Assembly: GCA_963922775.1 (NCBI GenBank)
Contig: CAWUJG010000005.1
Coordinates: 1-53,525 of the forward strand
Direction of reading: 5' to 3'
Length of the DNA stretch: 53,525 nt
Origin: JAHDDH01 sp963922775
Lineage (GTDB): Bacteria; Bacteroidota; Bacteroidia; Cytophagales; Amoebophilaceae
The notes under the pieces are model-generated. The model was not told the origin of the DNA. It saw only the letters and a list, made by a program, of their open reading frames with translations, and did not search any database. A program made the translations under genes and the position numbers. Numbering within the stretch: position 1 is the first letter of the stretch; every line of letters begins with the position of its first letter. Below are positions 28,238 to 36,918 of the stretch, piece after piece.

Positions 28238-29365
28238 ATGTTAAATTTTACATTACAATGTACAGATAAAAATTCACAAGCACGTGCAGGTGTTTTGTGT
28301 ACAGCCCACGGTAATATTCATACACCAATATTTATGCCTGTAGGTACACTTGGCAGTGTAAAAGGTATACACCAGAGAGAATTGGTACAAGATATTGGTG
28401 CAGAAATAATTTTAGGTAATACTTATCATTTGTATCTTAAGCCTGGTCTTGACATTCTTCACCAATGTGGAGGTTTACATTGTTTTATGCATTGGGATAG
28501 GCCTATTCTAACAGATAGTGGAGGATACCAAGTCTACTCATTATCTTCGAGAAGAAAGATCACAGAATTGGGTGTACAGTTTAATTCACATATAGATGGA
28601 TCAAAGCATATGTTTACTCCAGAATATGCCATGGCCATGCAGAGAACTATAGGTGCTGATATTATTATGGCATTTGATGAATGTACTCCCCATCCTACTA
28701 CCTATGCCTATGCTCGATCTTCTATGGAACGTACCCATCGTTGGCTGAAGCGTAGTATTAGTGCTTTCAATTATGGAGAAACAAAAAGCAATGACTACCA
28801 AAGCTTATTTCCTATAGTACAAGGTGGAATATATAAAGATTTGCGTAAAATATCTGCTGAAACTATAGCTGCACAAGAAAGTAAAGGAAATGCTATAGGT
28901 GGTGTATGTCATCCTACAGGTCAGTTATATGAAATTACTGATTTGGTTTGTAGTATATTGCCTGCTCATAAGCCACGCTATCTGATGGGTGTAGGCACAC
29001 CTATAGATCTTTTAGAATGTATAGCCCTGGGTGTAGATATGTTTGACTGTGTAATGCCCACAAGAAACGGAAGAAATGGTATGCTTTTTACTACTCAGGG
29101 AACAATAAATATTAAGAATAAAAAATGGAAAAATGATTTTACACCTCTAGATGAGAAGCTTGGTGGTTATGCTAGTACTTACTATTCTAAAGCTTATCTT
29201 AACCATTTAATCCTAAACAAAGAACAGCTAGGTAGGCAAATAGCCAGTATACACAATCTGACTTTTTATTTGTGGTTGGTAAAAGAAGCACGAAAGCATA
29301 TTTTAGAGGGAACATTTGCAGCATGGAAAAATACTATGGTTAAAATATTAATACAAAAAATATAG
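28238..29365 (+). CDS. tgt: tRNA-guanine transglycosylase (queuosine)
   Basis: It swaps guanine-34 of GUN-anticodon tRNAs for preQ1 or a related base. Catalytic aspartates are Asp93 ('LTDSGGYQVYSL') and Asp270 ('DMFDCVMPTRNGRNG'), with 'MAFDECTPHP' and 'IVQGGIY' in the base pocket. The zinc-site Cys ligands of the classical enzyme are missing: the segment after 'NDFTPLD' reads 'EKLGGYASTYYSKAYLNHL' with no Cys. I recall that other Bacteroidota TGTs share this loss, so it need not mean inactivity. The stop is one base before the next gene's ATG, indicating coupling with the YjgP/YjgQ permease, a conserved pair in this phylum. Confidence 0.92.
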   Translation: MLNFTLQCTDKNSQARAGVLCTAHGNIHTPIFMPVGTLGSVKGIHQRELVQDIGAEIILGNTYHLYLKPGLDILHQCGGLHCFMHWDRPILTDSGGYQVYSLSSRRKITELGVQFNSHIDGSKHMFTPEYAMAMQRTIGADIIMAFDECTPHPTTYAYARSSMERTHRWLKRSISAFNYGETKSNDYQSLFPIVQGGIYKDLRKISAETIAAQESKGNAIGGVCHPTGQLYEITDLVCSILPAHKPRYLMGVGTPIDLLECIALGVDMFDCVMPTRNGRNGMLFTTQGTINIKNKKWKNDFTPLDEKLGGYASTYYSKAYLNHLILNKEQLGRQIASIHNLTFYLWLVKEARKHILEGTFAAWKNTMVKILIQKI

Positions 29366-29366
29366 T

Positions 29367-30446
29367 ATGTTAAAAATACTAGACCGCTATATTATAAAAA
29401 AATTTTTCAAGACATTATCAATGATTTTATTGATGACTATTGTAATAGTGGTTTTAATAGATTATACAGAAAAAAATGATGCTTTTATAAAGCATGGTCT
29501 AACATTTCAGGAGATAATGCAGTATTTTCTTTCATTTGTACCCTTCATTATCAATATGACCATGCCTCTTATCATTTTTCTAACTACAGTTTTTGTGACA
29601 TCTAAATTAGCTAAACATTCAGAGATTATTGCCATCTTGAGTCATGGTATAAGCTTTTTGCGATTACTATTTCCTTACATAATTTGTGCGACATTTATTG
29701 CAATTTTTAGTTTTGTATTCAATGGCTGGATTTTAGGTAAAGCCAACAAATTCCGAATATTTTTTGAAACTACCTATATCAATAATCAGGAAAACAAAAA
29801 TAATGTATCGCGCCATATACAGCTCAATGCTAATACCTATATGTATGTAAAATATTATGATACTTTAATGCACGAAGGCAGTGATATTTCTATAGATAAG
29901 GTGTCAAAAAATAAGCTTATAGAAAGAATTACAGCAAAATATATGCAATGGAATGCCAAAGAAAAAAATTGGACACTTCATCATTGGCAGAAGTTCTTGT
30001 TTAAAGACAATAAAATAATTGAACAGCAGGGCAATAATTTGCTCATAGATTCTTTTGACCTTATACCTGAAGATTTTCGTAATGATTATAAGCTAAATGA
30101 AGCCTTAACCTTAACAGAATTAAATGCTTATATTCAAAAACTACAAAGCAGAGGATCAGACAACACACAAATTTTTTTAGTAGAAAAATATATAAAATAC
30201 ATGTCACCATTTTCTGCGCTTATTTTAACTGCTATTGGATTTTTAACCGCATGCAGTAGAGTTCGTGGAGGGATGGCAAAAAAAATAGCTTTAGGAGGAG
30301 TATTGGCTACAATATATGTAGCCTTATTTTTGTTTACAAAAGTTTTAGCAGAGGTGAGTACAGGTAATATTTTGCTCACTATATGGACTCCTAATATTGT
30401 ATTTACTATATTAATAATGTTTTTTTACCGATATACTCCAAAATAA
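29367..30446 (+). CDS. YjgP/YjgQ family permease (LptF/LptG-like)
   Basis: The 359-residue protein has the LptF/LptG layout: two or three N-terminal spans ('LDRYIIKKFFKTLSMILLM', 'SFVPFIINMTMPLIIFLTTVF', 'LFPYIICATFIAIFSFVF'), a periplasmic domain (about 120-260) and three C-terminal spans. In LPS-bearing cells LptF and LptG form the inner-membrane exporter with LptB. One copy is visible here, directly after tgt; I cannot tell F from G. Together with kdsA in this window it hints that some lipopolysaccharide export is kept. Confidence 0.88.
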   Translation: MLKILDRYIIKKFFKTLSMILLMTIVIVVLIDYTEKNDAFIKHGLTFQEIMQYFLSFVPFIINMTMPLIIFLTTVFVTSKLAKHSEIIAILSHGISFLRLLFPYIICATFIAIFSFVFNGWILGKANKFRIFFETTYINNQENKNNVSRHIQLNANTYMYVKYYDTLMHEGSDISIDKVSKNKLIERITAKYMQWNAKEKNWTLHHWQKFLFKDNKIIEQQGNNLLIDSFDLIPEDFRNDYKLNEALTLTELNAYIQKLQSRGSDNTQIFLVEKYIKYMSPFSALILTAIGFLTACSRVRGGMAKKIALGGVLATIYVALFLFTKVLAEVSTGNILLTIWTPNIVFTILIMFFYRYTPK

Positions 30447-30467
30447 TAAAACAATCTTACTTAAGCT

Positions 30468-31406
30468 ATGGAAATATATTTTAACAAATCAGTCGAAGAC
30501 ATAAGTATAAAAAATCCTGTTATAACTATAGGTACTTTTGATGGTATCCATTTAGGACATCAAAAGATTTTTTCTCAGCTAAAGCAAAAGGCACAAGATT
30601 TACAAGGTAGTGCTACAATGATTACTTTTTCTCCCCATCCTCGTTTTGTTTTATATAATAATCTTGTAACCAGTAATTTTTTGATCTACACATTAGATGA
30701 AAAAGTAGGTATTTTAGAGGATTGTGGTGTAGAACATTGTATTGTATTGAATTTTACAACTGCATTTTCTACTCTATCTGCAGATGATTTTGCCCGAATA
30801 TATTTATTTCCACTTCGCCCTCATCATATTTTATTAGGTCATGATTTGCATTTTGGAAAAGATAGAAAAGAAGCTTATGCATATTTATCTGAAAATAAGA
30901 GAGAGCATAAATTTACTTTAGAAAAAGTATCACCACAAAAGCTAGATGGTGAGATAATAAGTAGCACAAAAGTGAGAACTTTGATTAAAGAAGGAAAAGT
31001 AAAGGAGGCTAAAAGATATTTGGAAAGAAATTATTCTTTTTCTGGTATAGTAGTTCAAGGAAGTAAACGAGGGAGAATTATGGGTTTTCCAACAGCAAAC
31101 ATTAATATAGATGATCGAAAAGTTATACCTGGAGACGGGGTATATGCTGTACATGCAATTTATGATCAAGAAACATATCAGGGTATGATGCATATAGGTA
31201 CACGACCTACTTTTATAGTTGATGAATTAATTACTATAGAAGTTCATATTTTTGATTTTGACAAAGAAATTTATGGTGAAAAGCTTACTATAATATGTTT
31301 GGAAAAGATACGTGATATAATTAAGTTTCCAGACAAAGAAAGTTTGCTAGAACAGATGAAAAAAGATAAAAAGCAAGCACTAGACTTAATGAAAAGTGTG
31401 GAGTAA
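30468..31406 (+). CDS. ribF: Riboflavin kinase / FMN adenylyltransferase
   Basis: This bifunctional enzyme makes FMN and then FAD. The N-terminal nucleotidyltransferase domain shows 'TIGTFDGIHLGHQKIF', 'ITFSPHPRFVL' and 'DLHFGKDRKE', with 'ISSTKVRTLIKEGKVKEA' next. The C-terminal kinase domain has 'GSKRGRIMGFPTANINID', 'GVYAVHA' and 'IEVHIFDFDKEIYGEKL'. The 312-residue length is usual. It lies 21 bases after the permease gene and could be the last gene of a tgt-permease-ribF transcript. Confidence 0.96.
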   Translation: MEIYFNKSVEDISIKNPVITIGTFDGIHLGHQKIFSQLKQKAQDLQGSATMITFSPHPRFVLYNNLVTSNFLIYTLDEKVGILEDCGVEHCIVLNFTTAFSTLSADDFARIYLFPLRPHHILLGHDLHFGKDRKEAYAYLSENKREHKFTLEKVSPQKLDGEIISSTKVRTLIKEGKVKEAKRYLERNYSFSGIVVQGSKRGRIMGFPTANINIDDRKVIPGDGVYAVHAIYDQETYQGMMHIGTRPTFIVDELITIEVHIFDFDKEIYGEKLTIICLEKIRDIIKFPDKESLLEQMKKDKKQALDLMKSVE

Positions 31407-31569
31407 CAAAAAAATTGAATAATATTATCATCATTAATTATAAGAGTTTATATCTAATGTTCAAGTTCAATTTTTCAGTATAAATTAATAAAATTTGTTT
31501 TTTGTATCTATTTTTTGTTTATTTGTATAAATTTATTTTAAAACAACATTTATTTTAAATATTACACTT

Positions 31570-31698
31570 ATGAATAATTTACTAAAACTATTAGCTTCTA
31601 CACTATTTTCTGTTCTTTTAATTTCTACTACTTCTTGCAGCAAGAAAGATAAAAAAGAAGAAACAAAAAAAGAAGAAAAGAAAGAAGATAAAAAATAG
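31570..31698 (+). CDS. Small lysine/glutamate-rich lipoprotein (42 aa)
   Basis: The ORF encodes 42 residues. A signal segment (MNNLLKLLASTLFSVLLIS) leads into 'TTSC' with Cys23 as the likely lipidation site. Only a charged tail of Lys, Glu and Asp follows. A strong hairpin terminator lies 40 bases downstream, which supports an independent, expressed gene. Short lipoproteins with a Lys/Glu tail occur in other bacteria, but I cannot assign a function. The gene is too short for most automated calls. It has its own 163-base upstream region. Confidence 0.72.
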   Translation: MNNLLKLLASTLFSVLLISTTSCSKKDKKEETKKEEKKEDKK

Positions 31699-31709
31699 TT
31701 GTTTCAAAA

Positions 31710-31775
31710 AAGCTAAATAAGATACAATTTAGCTTAAAATAATGCAGGAACATCTTTCCTGCATTATTATTTCCT
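31710..31775 (+). terminator. Double hairpin terminator after the small lipoprotein gene
   Basis: Two hairpins stand in a row. The first has a 9-base stem (31710-31718 with 31727-31735). The second has a perfect 13-base stem (31738-31750 with 31756-31768, core aatgcaggaa / ttcctgcatt) with a 5-base loop. The stronger second one is followed by tatttcctt. It should end transcription of the lipoprotein gene. Confidence 0.75.
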
Positions 31776-31837
31776 TAAAAATTTAAGTATTTTTATATTT
31801 ATAAAACAAATATATTCAATAATACTGATTAAATATC

Positions 31838-32380
31838 TTGACTGCTACTGAAAACTCCTTTACACATCCTATTCTCCTACAATCAAAAAAAATATTTTAC
31901 CAAAAATTACTTGACTATGGTGATGCATGGAGAATATTACAAATACCTTCCCTTACTGATCAAATTTTAATAAAAGCTAAACTGCTAAAAAATTTATATA
32001 AAGAAAAAAATTATAGCCAAAATATAAAGCTAGAGATGGCTGGAATAATCAACTATTGTATTATGGCTATTATAAAAATTGAAGAGCAAGATGGACAACA
32101 GAGTCAAAATACTAAAAATAAAACAATAGATACTAAAGAAAAATACCAAAAGATAATCTCTGCTACACAGCATCTTTTACAAAAAAAAAATCATTATTAT
32201 GCTAATGCATGGCAAGAAATGCGAATTACCTCTATTATAGACATTATTTTAATGAAGCTCTACAGAATAAAAAAAATAGAAGATAATAAAGGATACTCTT
32301 CTATGAGTGAAAATCCTAAAGCAGGTTATCAAGATATTATTAATTATGTATTTTTTTTAGATAAAAAGATGAGATCATAA
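31838..32380 (+). CDS. DUF1599 domain protein
   Basis: The 180-residue protein shows the DUF1599 signature 'KIFYQKLLDYGDAWRILQIPSLTDQ', followed by 'ILIKAKLLK' and 'GIINYCIMAIIKIE'. A second, weaker copy follows: 'HLLQKKNHYYANAWQEMRI', then 'SIIDIILMKLYRIKKIE' and 'QDIINYVFF'. It is thus an internal duplication, as known for the family, which is largely confined to Bacteroidota; its function is unknown to me. A stop codon at 31826 leaves TTG (31838) as the only usable start before codon 68, so a TTG start is likely. Confidence 0.75.
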   Translation: MTATENSFTHPILLQSKKIFYQKLLDYGDAWRILQIPSLTDQILIKAKLLKNLYKEKNYSQNIKLEMAGIINYCIMAIIKIEEQDGQQSQNTKNKTIDTKEKYQKIISATQHLLQKKNHYYANAWQEMRITSIIDIILMKLYRIKKIEDNKGYSSMSENPKAGYQDIINYVFFLDKKMRS

Positions 32381-32467
32381 CATTTTTTTATTTTTGCTCT
32401 CCCTTGCTATTTTAGGCATAGTGATCTCATATAAAATTATATATGGTTTTAACATAAATTTATGGTG

Positions 32468-32505
32468 TTTTTTTTACATAAAAATATATTTTTATGTAAA
32501 AAAAA
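32468..32505. terminator. Perfect 38-bp palindrome between DUF1599 and kinase genes
   Basis: Eight T's, acataaaaata, its reverse complement tatttttatgt and eight A's form an uninterrupted 19-base-arm palindrome centred between 32486 and 32487. It lies 87 bases after the DUF1599 stop and 32 bases before the kinase ATG. It could act as a bidirectional terminator, but only one G-C pair per arm makes the RNA hairpin weak. An operator or cruciform is an alternative. Confidence 0.6.
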
Positions 32506-32537
32506 GTTCAAAATATTTGAATCAGACACAAAAAATT

Positions 32538-33443
32538 ATGCAAAAAATTTATTGTAATACTAATACATTTCCCAGTAAAATTTTACTTTTTGGTGAATAT
32601 ATAGTACTTTATGGAGCAAATGCACTTTTAATACCTTACAGAAAATACCATGGAAAGCTTGCTTTTGCCCATCCATTATCAAAAGTACAAAAAGAATCTA
32701 ACATTATACTTCATGATTTTTCTTCTTTTCTAAAAAGAAAGGCTGTATATGGCCTAAACTTTACTATTCTTGAAAAAGATTTATCTCAAGGGCTTTTTTT
32801 TGATAGCAATATTCCACAAGGTTTTGGATTAGGTAGTTCTGGGGCTTTATGTGCAGCATTATATAAAAAATATAGTATTAAAAATTATAGTTTTGCTCAT
32901 CCACTCATGTTCAAAAATTTTTTTTCCTCTTTGGAAAGTTATTTTCACCATCATATTGCCTCTGGACTAGATGCTATGGCTTGTTTTTTTCAAAAAGATT
33001 TTCTCTATTCTAGAGGAAATTTTTTTTTTATACGACATTGTTTAAAAAAAAGAATAAATATATTTTTATTGAATACAAAAAAGCAAGCTAAAACAAAAGA
33101 AGTAAAAAATATTTTTGAAAATAAAATCCTCAAAAAATATATCCATAATAATTGGATAAATATTTTTGTAAAAATGAATAATATGTGTATAAAAAATATA
33201 TTAAATTATTCTATTCATGATTTTTGGCCTGCATTATTTGCTTTATCACAGTTTATGCTACAGCATTTTCAAGCGCTTATTCCATCTCAATTTCACGATA
33301 TATGGGCTTATGGTTTATCAACAAAAGCTTATGGTTTAAAACTTTGTGGTTCAGGGGGAGGGGGATATTTATTGGGATTTACAAAAAATAGGTTTTTGGT
33401 AGAGCAATTGCTTAAGCATTATGAAATTGAATTTATTAGATGA
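32538..33443 (+). CDS. GHMP kinase, GYDIA-type
   Basis: The frame is open from a TTG at 32394, but homology begins at ATG 32538 (MQKIYCNTNTFPSKILLFGEY), which also places the 38-bp palindrome outside the gene. The 301-residue product has GHMP motif 1 ('KILLFGEYIVLYGANAL'), motif 2 'GFGLGSSGALCAALY' (97-103), 'HHIASGLDAMACF' and motif 3 'LCGSGGGGYLLGFT'. These fit the GYDIA subgroup found in Bacteroidota. The substrate is uncertain; mevalonate-pathway intermediates are the usual proposal because the fold is shared with mevalonate kinase. Confidence 0.75.
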   Translation: MQKIYCNTNTFPSKILLFGEYIVLYGANALLIPYRKYHGKLAFAHPLSKVQKESNIILHDFSSFLKRKAVYGLNFTILEKDLSQGLFFDSNIPQGFGLGSSGALCAALYKKYSIKNYSFAHPLMFKNFFSSLESYFHHHIASGLDAMACFFQKDFLYSRGNFFFIRHCLKKRINIFLLNTKKQAKTKEVKNIFENKILKKYIHNNWINIFVKMNNMCIKNILNYSIHDFWPALFALSQFMLQHFQALIPSQFHDIWAYGLSTKAYGLKLCGSGGGGYLLGFTKNRFLVEQLLKHYEIEFIR

Positions 33444-33463
33444 CATAGCATTATAAAATGGCT

Positions 33464-33500
33464 TTGGATACCTTATCCAACATTTTGTTTAAAACAAAAT
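33464..33500 (+). terminator. Tandem hairpins after the GHMP kinase gene
   Basis: A 7-base stem (ttggata / tatccaa, 33464-33470 with 33474-33480) is followed by a 9-base stem (attttgttt / aaacaaaat, 33482-33490 with 33492-33500) and then tttatcttt. The position 21 bases after the stop fits a terminator. A third hairpin (33631-33638 with 33644-33651) lies further on in the same gap. Confidence 0.5.
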
Positions 33501-33742
33501 TTTATCTTTAATATATTGATTGTATTCTTATGATTTTTCATATATTATAACTGATAGTTTTTTGATAAAAAAGTAGTTTTATTTTAATCTTTTATTGTGG
33601 ATGATATAATAACCAAAAGATAGGTCTATTTATCTTATAGAAAATAAGATATAGAATGGTATATTAGGTGTATGCTGAAATAGAAATAGTAGTTTTGCTT
33701 AGGGAAATATACTAAATATTGTAAATATATTTTGATAAAAAA

Positions 33743-34201
33743 ATGAAAAAAAAAATAAAAAATATAGATATCAAAAATAAAAAAGCAAGTTTTGAATATC
33801 ATTTTATTGCACAATATATTGCAGGTATTGTATTAAAAGGTACAGAAGTAAAATCAGTACGTAAAAGTAAAGTTAGTTTGCAAGAAGCTTATTGTTATTT
33901 TTCTCATGGAGAGCTCTGGATTAAAAATATGCATATAGCAACTTATGAACAAGGTAATATTCATAATCATGAGCCTACAAGATCAAGAAAATTATTATTA
34001 CAAAAAAAAGAACTTAATAAACTTATACAAACAAAACAAAAAGGCTTAACTATTGTGCCTACACGTTTATTTATCAATGATAAAGGACTAGTAAAAATGC
34101 ATATAGCTTTGGCAAAAGGAAAAAAATTGTATGACAAGAGACAAAGTATCAAAAAAAAAGATTTGACACGAGAGCATAAAAATTTATCGGCAAAATGGTA
34201 A
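33743..34201 (+). CDS. smpB: SsrA-binding protein SmpB
   Basis: SmpB delivers tmRNA to stalled ribosomes for trans-translation. The 152-residue protein shows 'NKKASFEYHFIAQYIAGIVLKGTEVKSVR', spanning residues 12-40 in parts, then 'KVSLQEAYCYF', 'ELWIKNMHIATY', 'HEPTRSRKLLL' and the tail 'GKKLYDKRQSIKKKD'. These are all diagnostic. The length is normal. The tmRNA gene itself was not found in this window. It converges with folB; only two bases separate the two stops. Confidence 0.95.
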   Translation: MKKKIKNIDIKNKKASFEYHFIAQYIAGIVLKGTEVKSVRKSKVSLQEAYCYFSHGELWIKNMHIATYEQGNIHNHEPTRSRKLLLQKKELNKLIQTKQKGLTIVPTRLFINDKGLVKMHIALAKGKKLYDKRQSIKKKDLTREHKNLSAKW

Positions 34202-34203
34202 AT

Positions 34204-34584
34204 TCACTTTTTTCTTTCTACACATAATGTCACTTGTGCTTGAGCACACAGTCCTTCTACAGGAGGATTTTTTTTAGCTACTTCTACAGTTACTTTTTCT
34301 ACAGTATTAAATTGAATTAAAATAGCTTCACCAATTTCTCGAGCTAATGTTTCTAGCAAATGCTTCGTACTATTCATCTTTTTTTTTACTAAAAGATAAA
34401 TTTTACTATAATCTACTGTATCAGAGAGTTCATCATTATAAACTTCATTTACTTTTATAGCTACATCTACTACATAAACACAACCTAGTTGTCTTTCTTG
34501 GGCAGTACAACCATGATAGGCAAAAAAAGACATGCCTTTGAGTGAAATAGTAGTTCCAGATACAACTGTTTTTGTGCTAGACAT
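34204..34584 (-). CDS. folB: Dihydroneopterin aldolase
   Basis: It cleaves dihydroneopterin to hydroxymethyl-dihydropterin in folate synthesis. The sequence shows 'ISLKGMSFFAYHGCTAQERQ' (Tyr and Glu of the active-site region), 'SDTVDYSKIYLLV', 'LLETLAREIGEAI' with the pterin-binding Glu, and 'VEVAKKNPPVEG' with the catalytic Lys. At 126 residues it is a normal length. Other folate genes are not in the window, so completeness of the pathway cannot be judged. kdsA starts 46 bases away on the same strand. Confidence 0.93.
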   Translation of the reverse strand: MSSTKTVVSGTTISLKGMSFFAYHGCTAQERQLGCVYVVDVAIKVNEVYNDELSDTVDYSKIYLLVKKKMNSTKHLLETLAREIGEAILIQFNTVEKVTVEVAKKNPPVEGLCAQAQVTLCVERKK

Positions 34585-34630
34585 AGGTTTTTAAGTATTT
34601 TTTACAATTTAAGCAATTTATTTCTTAGCA

Positions 34631-35464
34631 TTATACAACAAATGTTTGTATAGTATTATGTATGGCTAATAGTGGTGTCATAAATTTTTCTAAATGATAT
34701 AAGTACATTTGGCTTGCTGCATCACATAGCGCTTTTGAGGGATGGGGATGTACTTCAATAAACAATCCATTTACACCTGCTGCTACACTTGAACGGGCAA
34801 GTGTAGGCAAATATTCTGGGCTACCTCCTGAAGTACATTTGCTAGGTATGCCATATTTTCGGATACTATGGGTAACATCAAAAACTATAGGGTAGCCTGT
34901 TTGCTTTAGGTGAAAGAAGCTTCTCGGATCAACTACAAGGTCATTATAACCAAATGTATATCCTCTTTCCGTAATTATAATATTATTGTTGCCACAATCT
35001 GTAATTTTTTTAATTGGATATTTTATATTTTGAGGTGATAAAAATTGACCGCGCTTTATATTGATTATTTTATGGGTTTTAGCAGCACTTACTAATAGAT
35101 CAGTTTGCATACATAGGTATGCAGGAATCTGGATAATGTCTAATACTTCTGCTGCTGCTTGGGCTTGTGTAGGGTAGTGTATATCTGAGAGCAAAAGTAA
35201 TTTAAATTGTTTTTTTATTTTTTCTAATAATTTTAGACCTTTTTCTAGGCCTGGCCCTTGATAGTATGTTAGATCGCTTCTGTTATCTTTTTGAAATGAT
35301 GATTTATATATTATGGGAATAGATAGCTTTTCTTGTAATTGGGCTAAATATCCTGCTGTTTTTAGCATAACACTTTCTTGTTCTATTACACAGGGGCCTG
35401 CAATTAAAAAAAGGGTATCTTTACCAAGATTATGAGGAGATATGTTAGGTATTTTTTTAGCCAA
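34631..35464 (-). CDS. kdsA: 3-deoxy-8-phosphooctulonate (KDO-8-P) synthase
   Basis: It condenses phosphoenolpyruvate with arabinose-5-phosphate to make KDO-8-phosphate for lipopolysaccharide. Family motifs are 'FLIAGPCVIEQESVML', 'YKSSFQKDNRSD', 'GPGLEKGLKLLEK', 'LSDIHYPTQAQ', 'DIIQIPAYLCMQTDLL', 'NIKRGQFLSP', 'GYTFGYNDLVVDPRSF', 'VFDVTHSIR' and 'FIEVHPHPSKALCD'. The Asn after the Lys of 'NIKRGQ' and Cys in 'AGPCVIE' help separate KdsA from DAHP synthase. Its presence implies KDO-containing LPS, which would be notable if the organism is Cardinium-like. pssA follows 29 bases away. Confidence 0.9.
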   Translation of the reverse strand: MAKKIPNISPHNLGKDTLFLIAGPCVIEQESVMLKTAGYLAQLQEKLSIPIIYKSSFQKDNRSDLTYYQGPGLEKGLKLLEKIKKQFKLLLLSDIHYPTQAQAAAEVLDIIQIPAYLCMQTDLLVSAAKTHKIINIKRGQFLSPQNIKYPIKKITDCGNNNIIITERGYTFGYNDLVVDPRSFFHLKQTGYPIVFDVTHSIRKYGIPSKCTSGGSPEYLPTLARSSVAAGVNGLFIEVHPHPSKALCDAASQMYLYHLEKFMTPLLAIHNTIQTFVV

Positions 35465-35493
35465 AATTAGTTTTTAGATAATAAAGAAGGGTA

Positions 35494-36240
35494 TTATAGT
35501 TTGGTACTACGGTGATAAATAAGAATAGACAACAGGATATACCAAATTATTAATAAGGATATTCCTTCAATTTGGAATAAAAATATCCATATGTTGGCTC
35601 CTAATAGGTATATATATTGTACTTTGTTATTGTGCCAAGATAAATTCACGAATTTAAAATTGAAAAATCGAAATTGAGATATTAAAAGATATGAACACAT
35701 TAGGGTAATACTAAGAAGCATAATTAATATTGGTAAGGCAGTATGTACAAAGTACTGATCTAGATATTGATAAAATTTACTTTGTGATGTTAGTAGTATG
35801 TGTAATGTACTAATTAGTAAGGCATTAGCTGGTGTTGGCAGGCCTTCAAAATAATGGTTATTGCCTTTAATATTAAAGTGAGCAAGTCTTATTGCAGAGC
35901 ATACCAATATAAGTAAAGATACAGCAGAAAAATGTAGAGCATAGTTTGCCATGTAGGGTAATTGTTGCATAGTATCGTAAATGATACCAAACATTATGAG
36001 TGTAGGCAGTAGGCCAAAGGTAATAAGGTCTGCTAGGGTATCTAATTGTTTTCCTAGTGCTGATGTTACTGATAACAGGCGTGCTATAAAGCCATCGAAG
36101 AAATCAAAAAATAGGCCTATCCATACAAATATGCAGGCATAATAACCATAGCCTAATAATAGCGCTATAATTCCGAGGGTACCGCTCAATAGATTTAATA
36201 TTGTTAAGAAGTTAGGTATATGGTTTTTTATTTTTAGCAT
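35494..36240 (-). CDS. pssA: CDP-diacylglycerol-serine O-phosphatidyltransferase
   Basis: This membrane enzyme makes phosphatidylserine, the precursor of phosphatidylethanolamine. The CDP-alcohol transferase signature D-x2-DG-x2-AR-x8-G-x3-D-x3-D is complete (Asp46, Asp49, Asp67, Asp71 within 'FFDFFDGFIARLLS' and 'ALGKQLDTLAD'). The 248 residues hold six to eight hydrophobic spans, and 'IPNFLTILNLLSGTLGI' starts the protein as in the PssA branch. Psd is not in the window. A PgsA identity is less likely because of that N-terminal pattern. It is the first gene of a pssA-kdsA-folB run. Confidence 0.85.
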   Translation of the reverse strand: MLKIKNHIPNFLTILNLLSGTLGIIALLLGYGYYACIFVWIGLFFDFFDGFIARLLSVTSALGKQLDTLADLITFGLLPTLIMFGIIYDTMQQLPYMANYALHFSAVSLLILVCSAIRLAHFNIKGNNHYFEGLPTPANALLISTLHILLTSQSKFYQYLDQYFVHTALPILIMLLSITLMCSYLLISQFRFFNFKFVNLSWHNNKVQYIYLLGANIWIFLFQIEGISLLIIWYILLSILIYHRSTKL

Positions 36241-36743
36241 ATCAATAAAATTATGGTATAAATTACAAATTATAATTGGTTTTTATTTATCTGAAAATAG
36301 ATAAATTGATTTTATTTATATTTTATTTTTTTTTTATGTATTTATAATGTATTTATTTTAATTTTATTTTTTATGGTAAATGAGTAATTTTTGATAATGG
36401 ATAATAGTAGTTCAATTGAATTTTTTATGGTATCTAATTGATTTAAAGGTTCTATTTTCTGTAAATTTTTCCATGATAAAAATTTGTAATTAATTTCAAA
36501 ATTTTATAAAATTATTGAATAAATAAAAACAAAAAATTAATAATATCTTAAAATTTTATATAAAAAATACTTATTTATTGTTACTATACCATTTTAAATA
36601 ATTCTAAAATTTAATTCAAAATTATGACATAAAATACTATACTAATCTCCATACAATTTACTATAATATAAATACAAAATTTTAGCCTTTTTAAACCTTA
36701 AATAATTTATTACAATGTTTCAAATATTTTAAACCAATCAATC
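36241..36743. other. 500-base extremely AT-rich intergenic region
   Basis: No reading frame of note, RNA gene or strong hairpin is visible in these 503 bases. The sequence is almost wholly A and T with long T- and A-tracts, and it separates pssA (minus) from the split lipoprotein gene (plus). It should contain both promoters. A vanished gene is possible because the flanking region also contains decayed genes, but I see no residual similarity to support that. Confidence 0.6.
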
Positions 36744-36866
36744 ATGAAAAAAATTATCCTTTTATTTACAGTTCTGCTCTTTTTTGCCTGTAAACGCCAT
36801 AGCCAAGTGATATCAAAATGTGAGGAGAATGTGTGTTTAGTTATGGATCCACCTAGAAATTGCTAG
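36744..36866 (+). CDS. Short lipoprotein, possibly the 5' half of a frameshifted gene
   Basis: A 40-residue frame begins MKKIILLFTVLLFFACKRH, a clear lipoprotein signal with Cys16, and ends 'CEENVCLVMDPPRNC'. Directly after, another frame is open from 36841 and reads 'LEIARRLPLPEPRETRRDYY', continuing into the next entry. That region has no start codon of its own before 36919 yet looks protein-like. A single +1 shift near 36841-36860 would join the two into one protein of about 155 residues. Either a mutation, an assembly error or real frameshifting could explain it. Confidence 0.55.
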   Translation: MKKIILLFTVLLFFACKRHSQVISKCEENVCLVMDPPRNC

Positions 36867-36918
36867 AAGATTACCGCTACCTGAACCAAGAGAAACAAGA
36901 AGAGATTATTACAAACGG

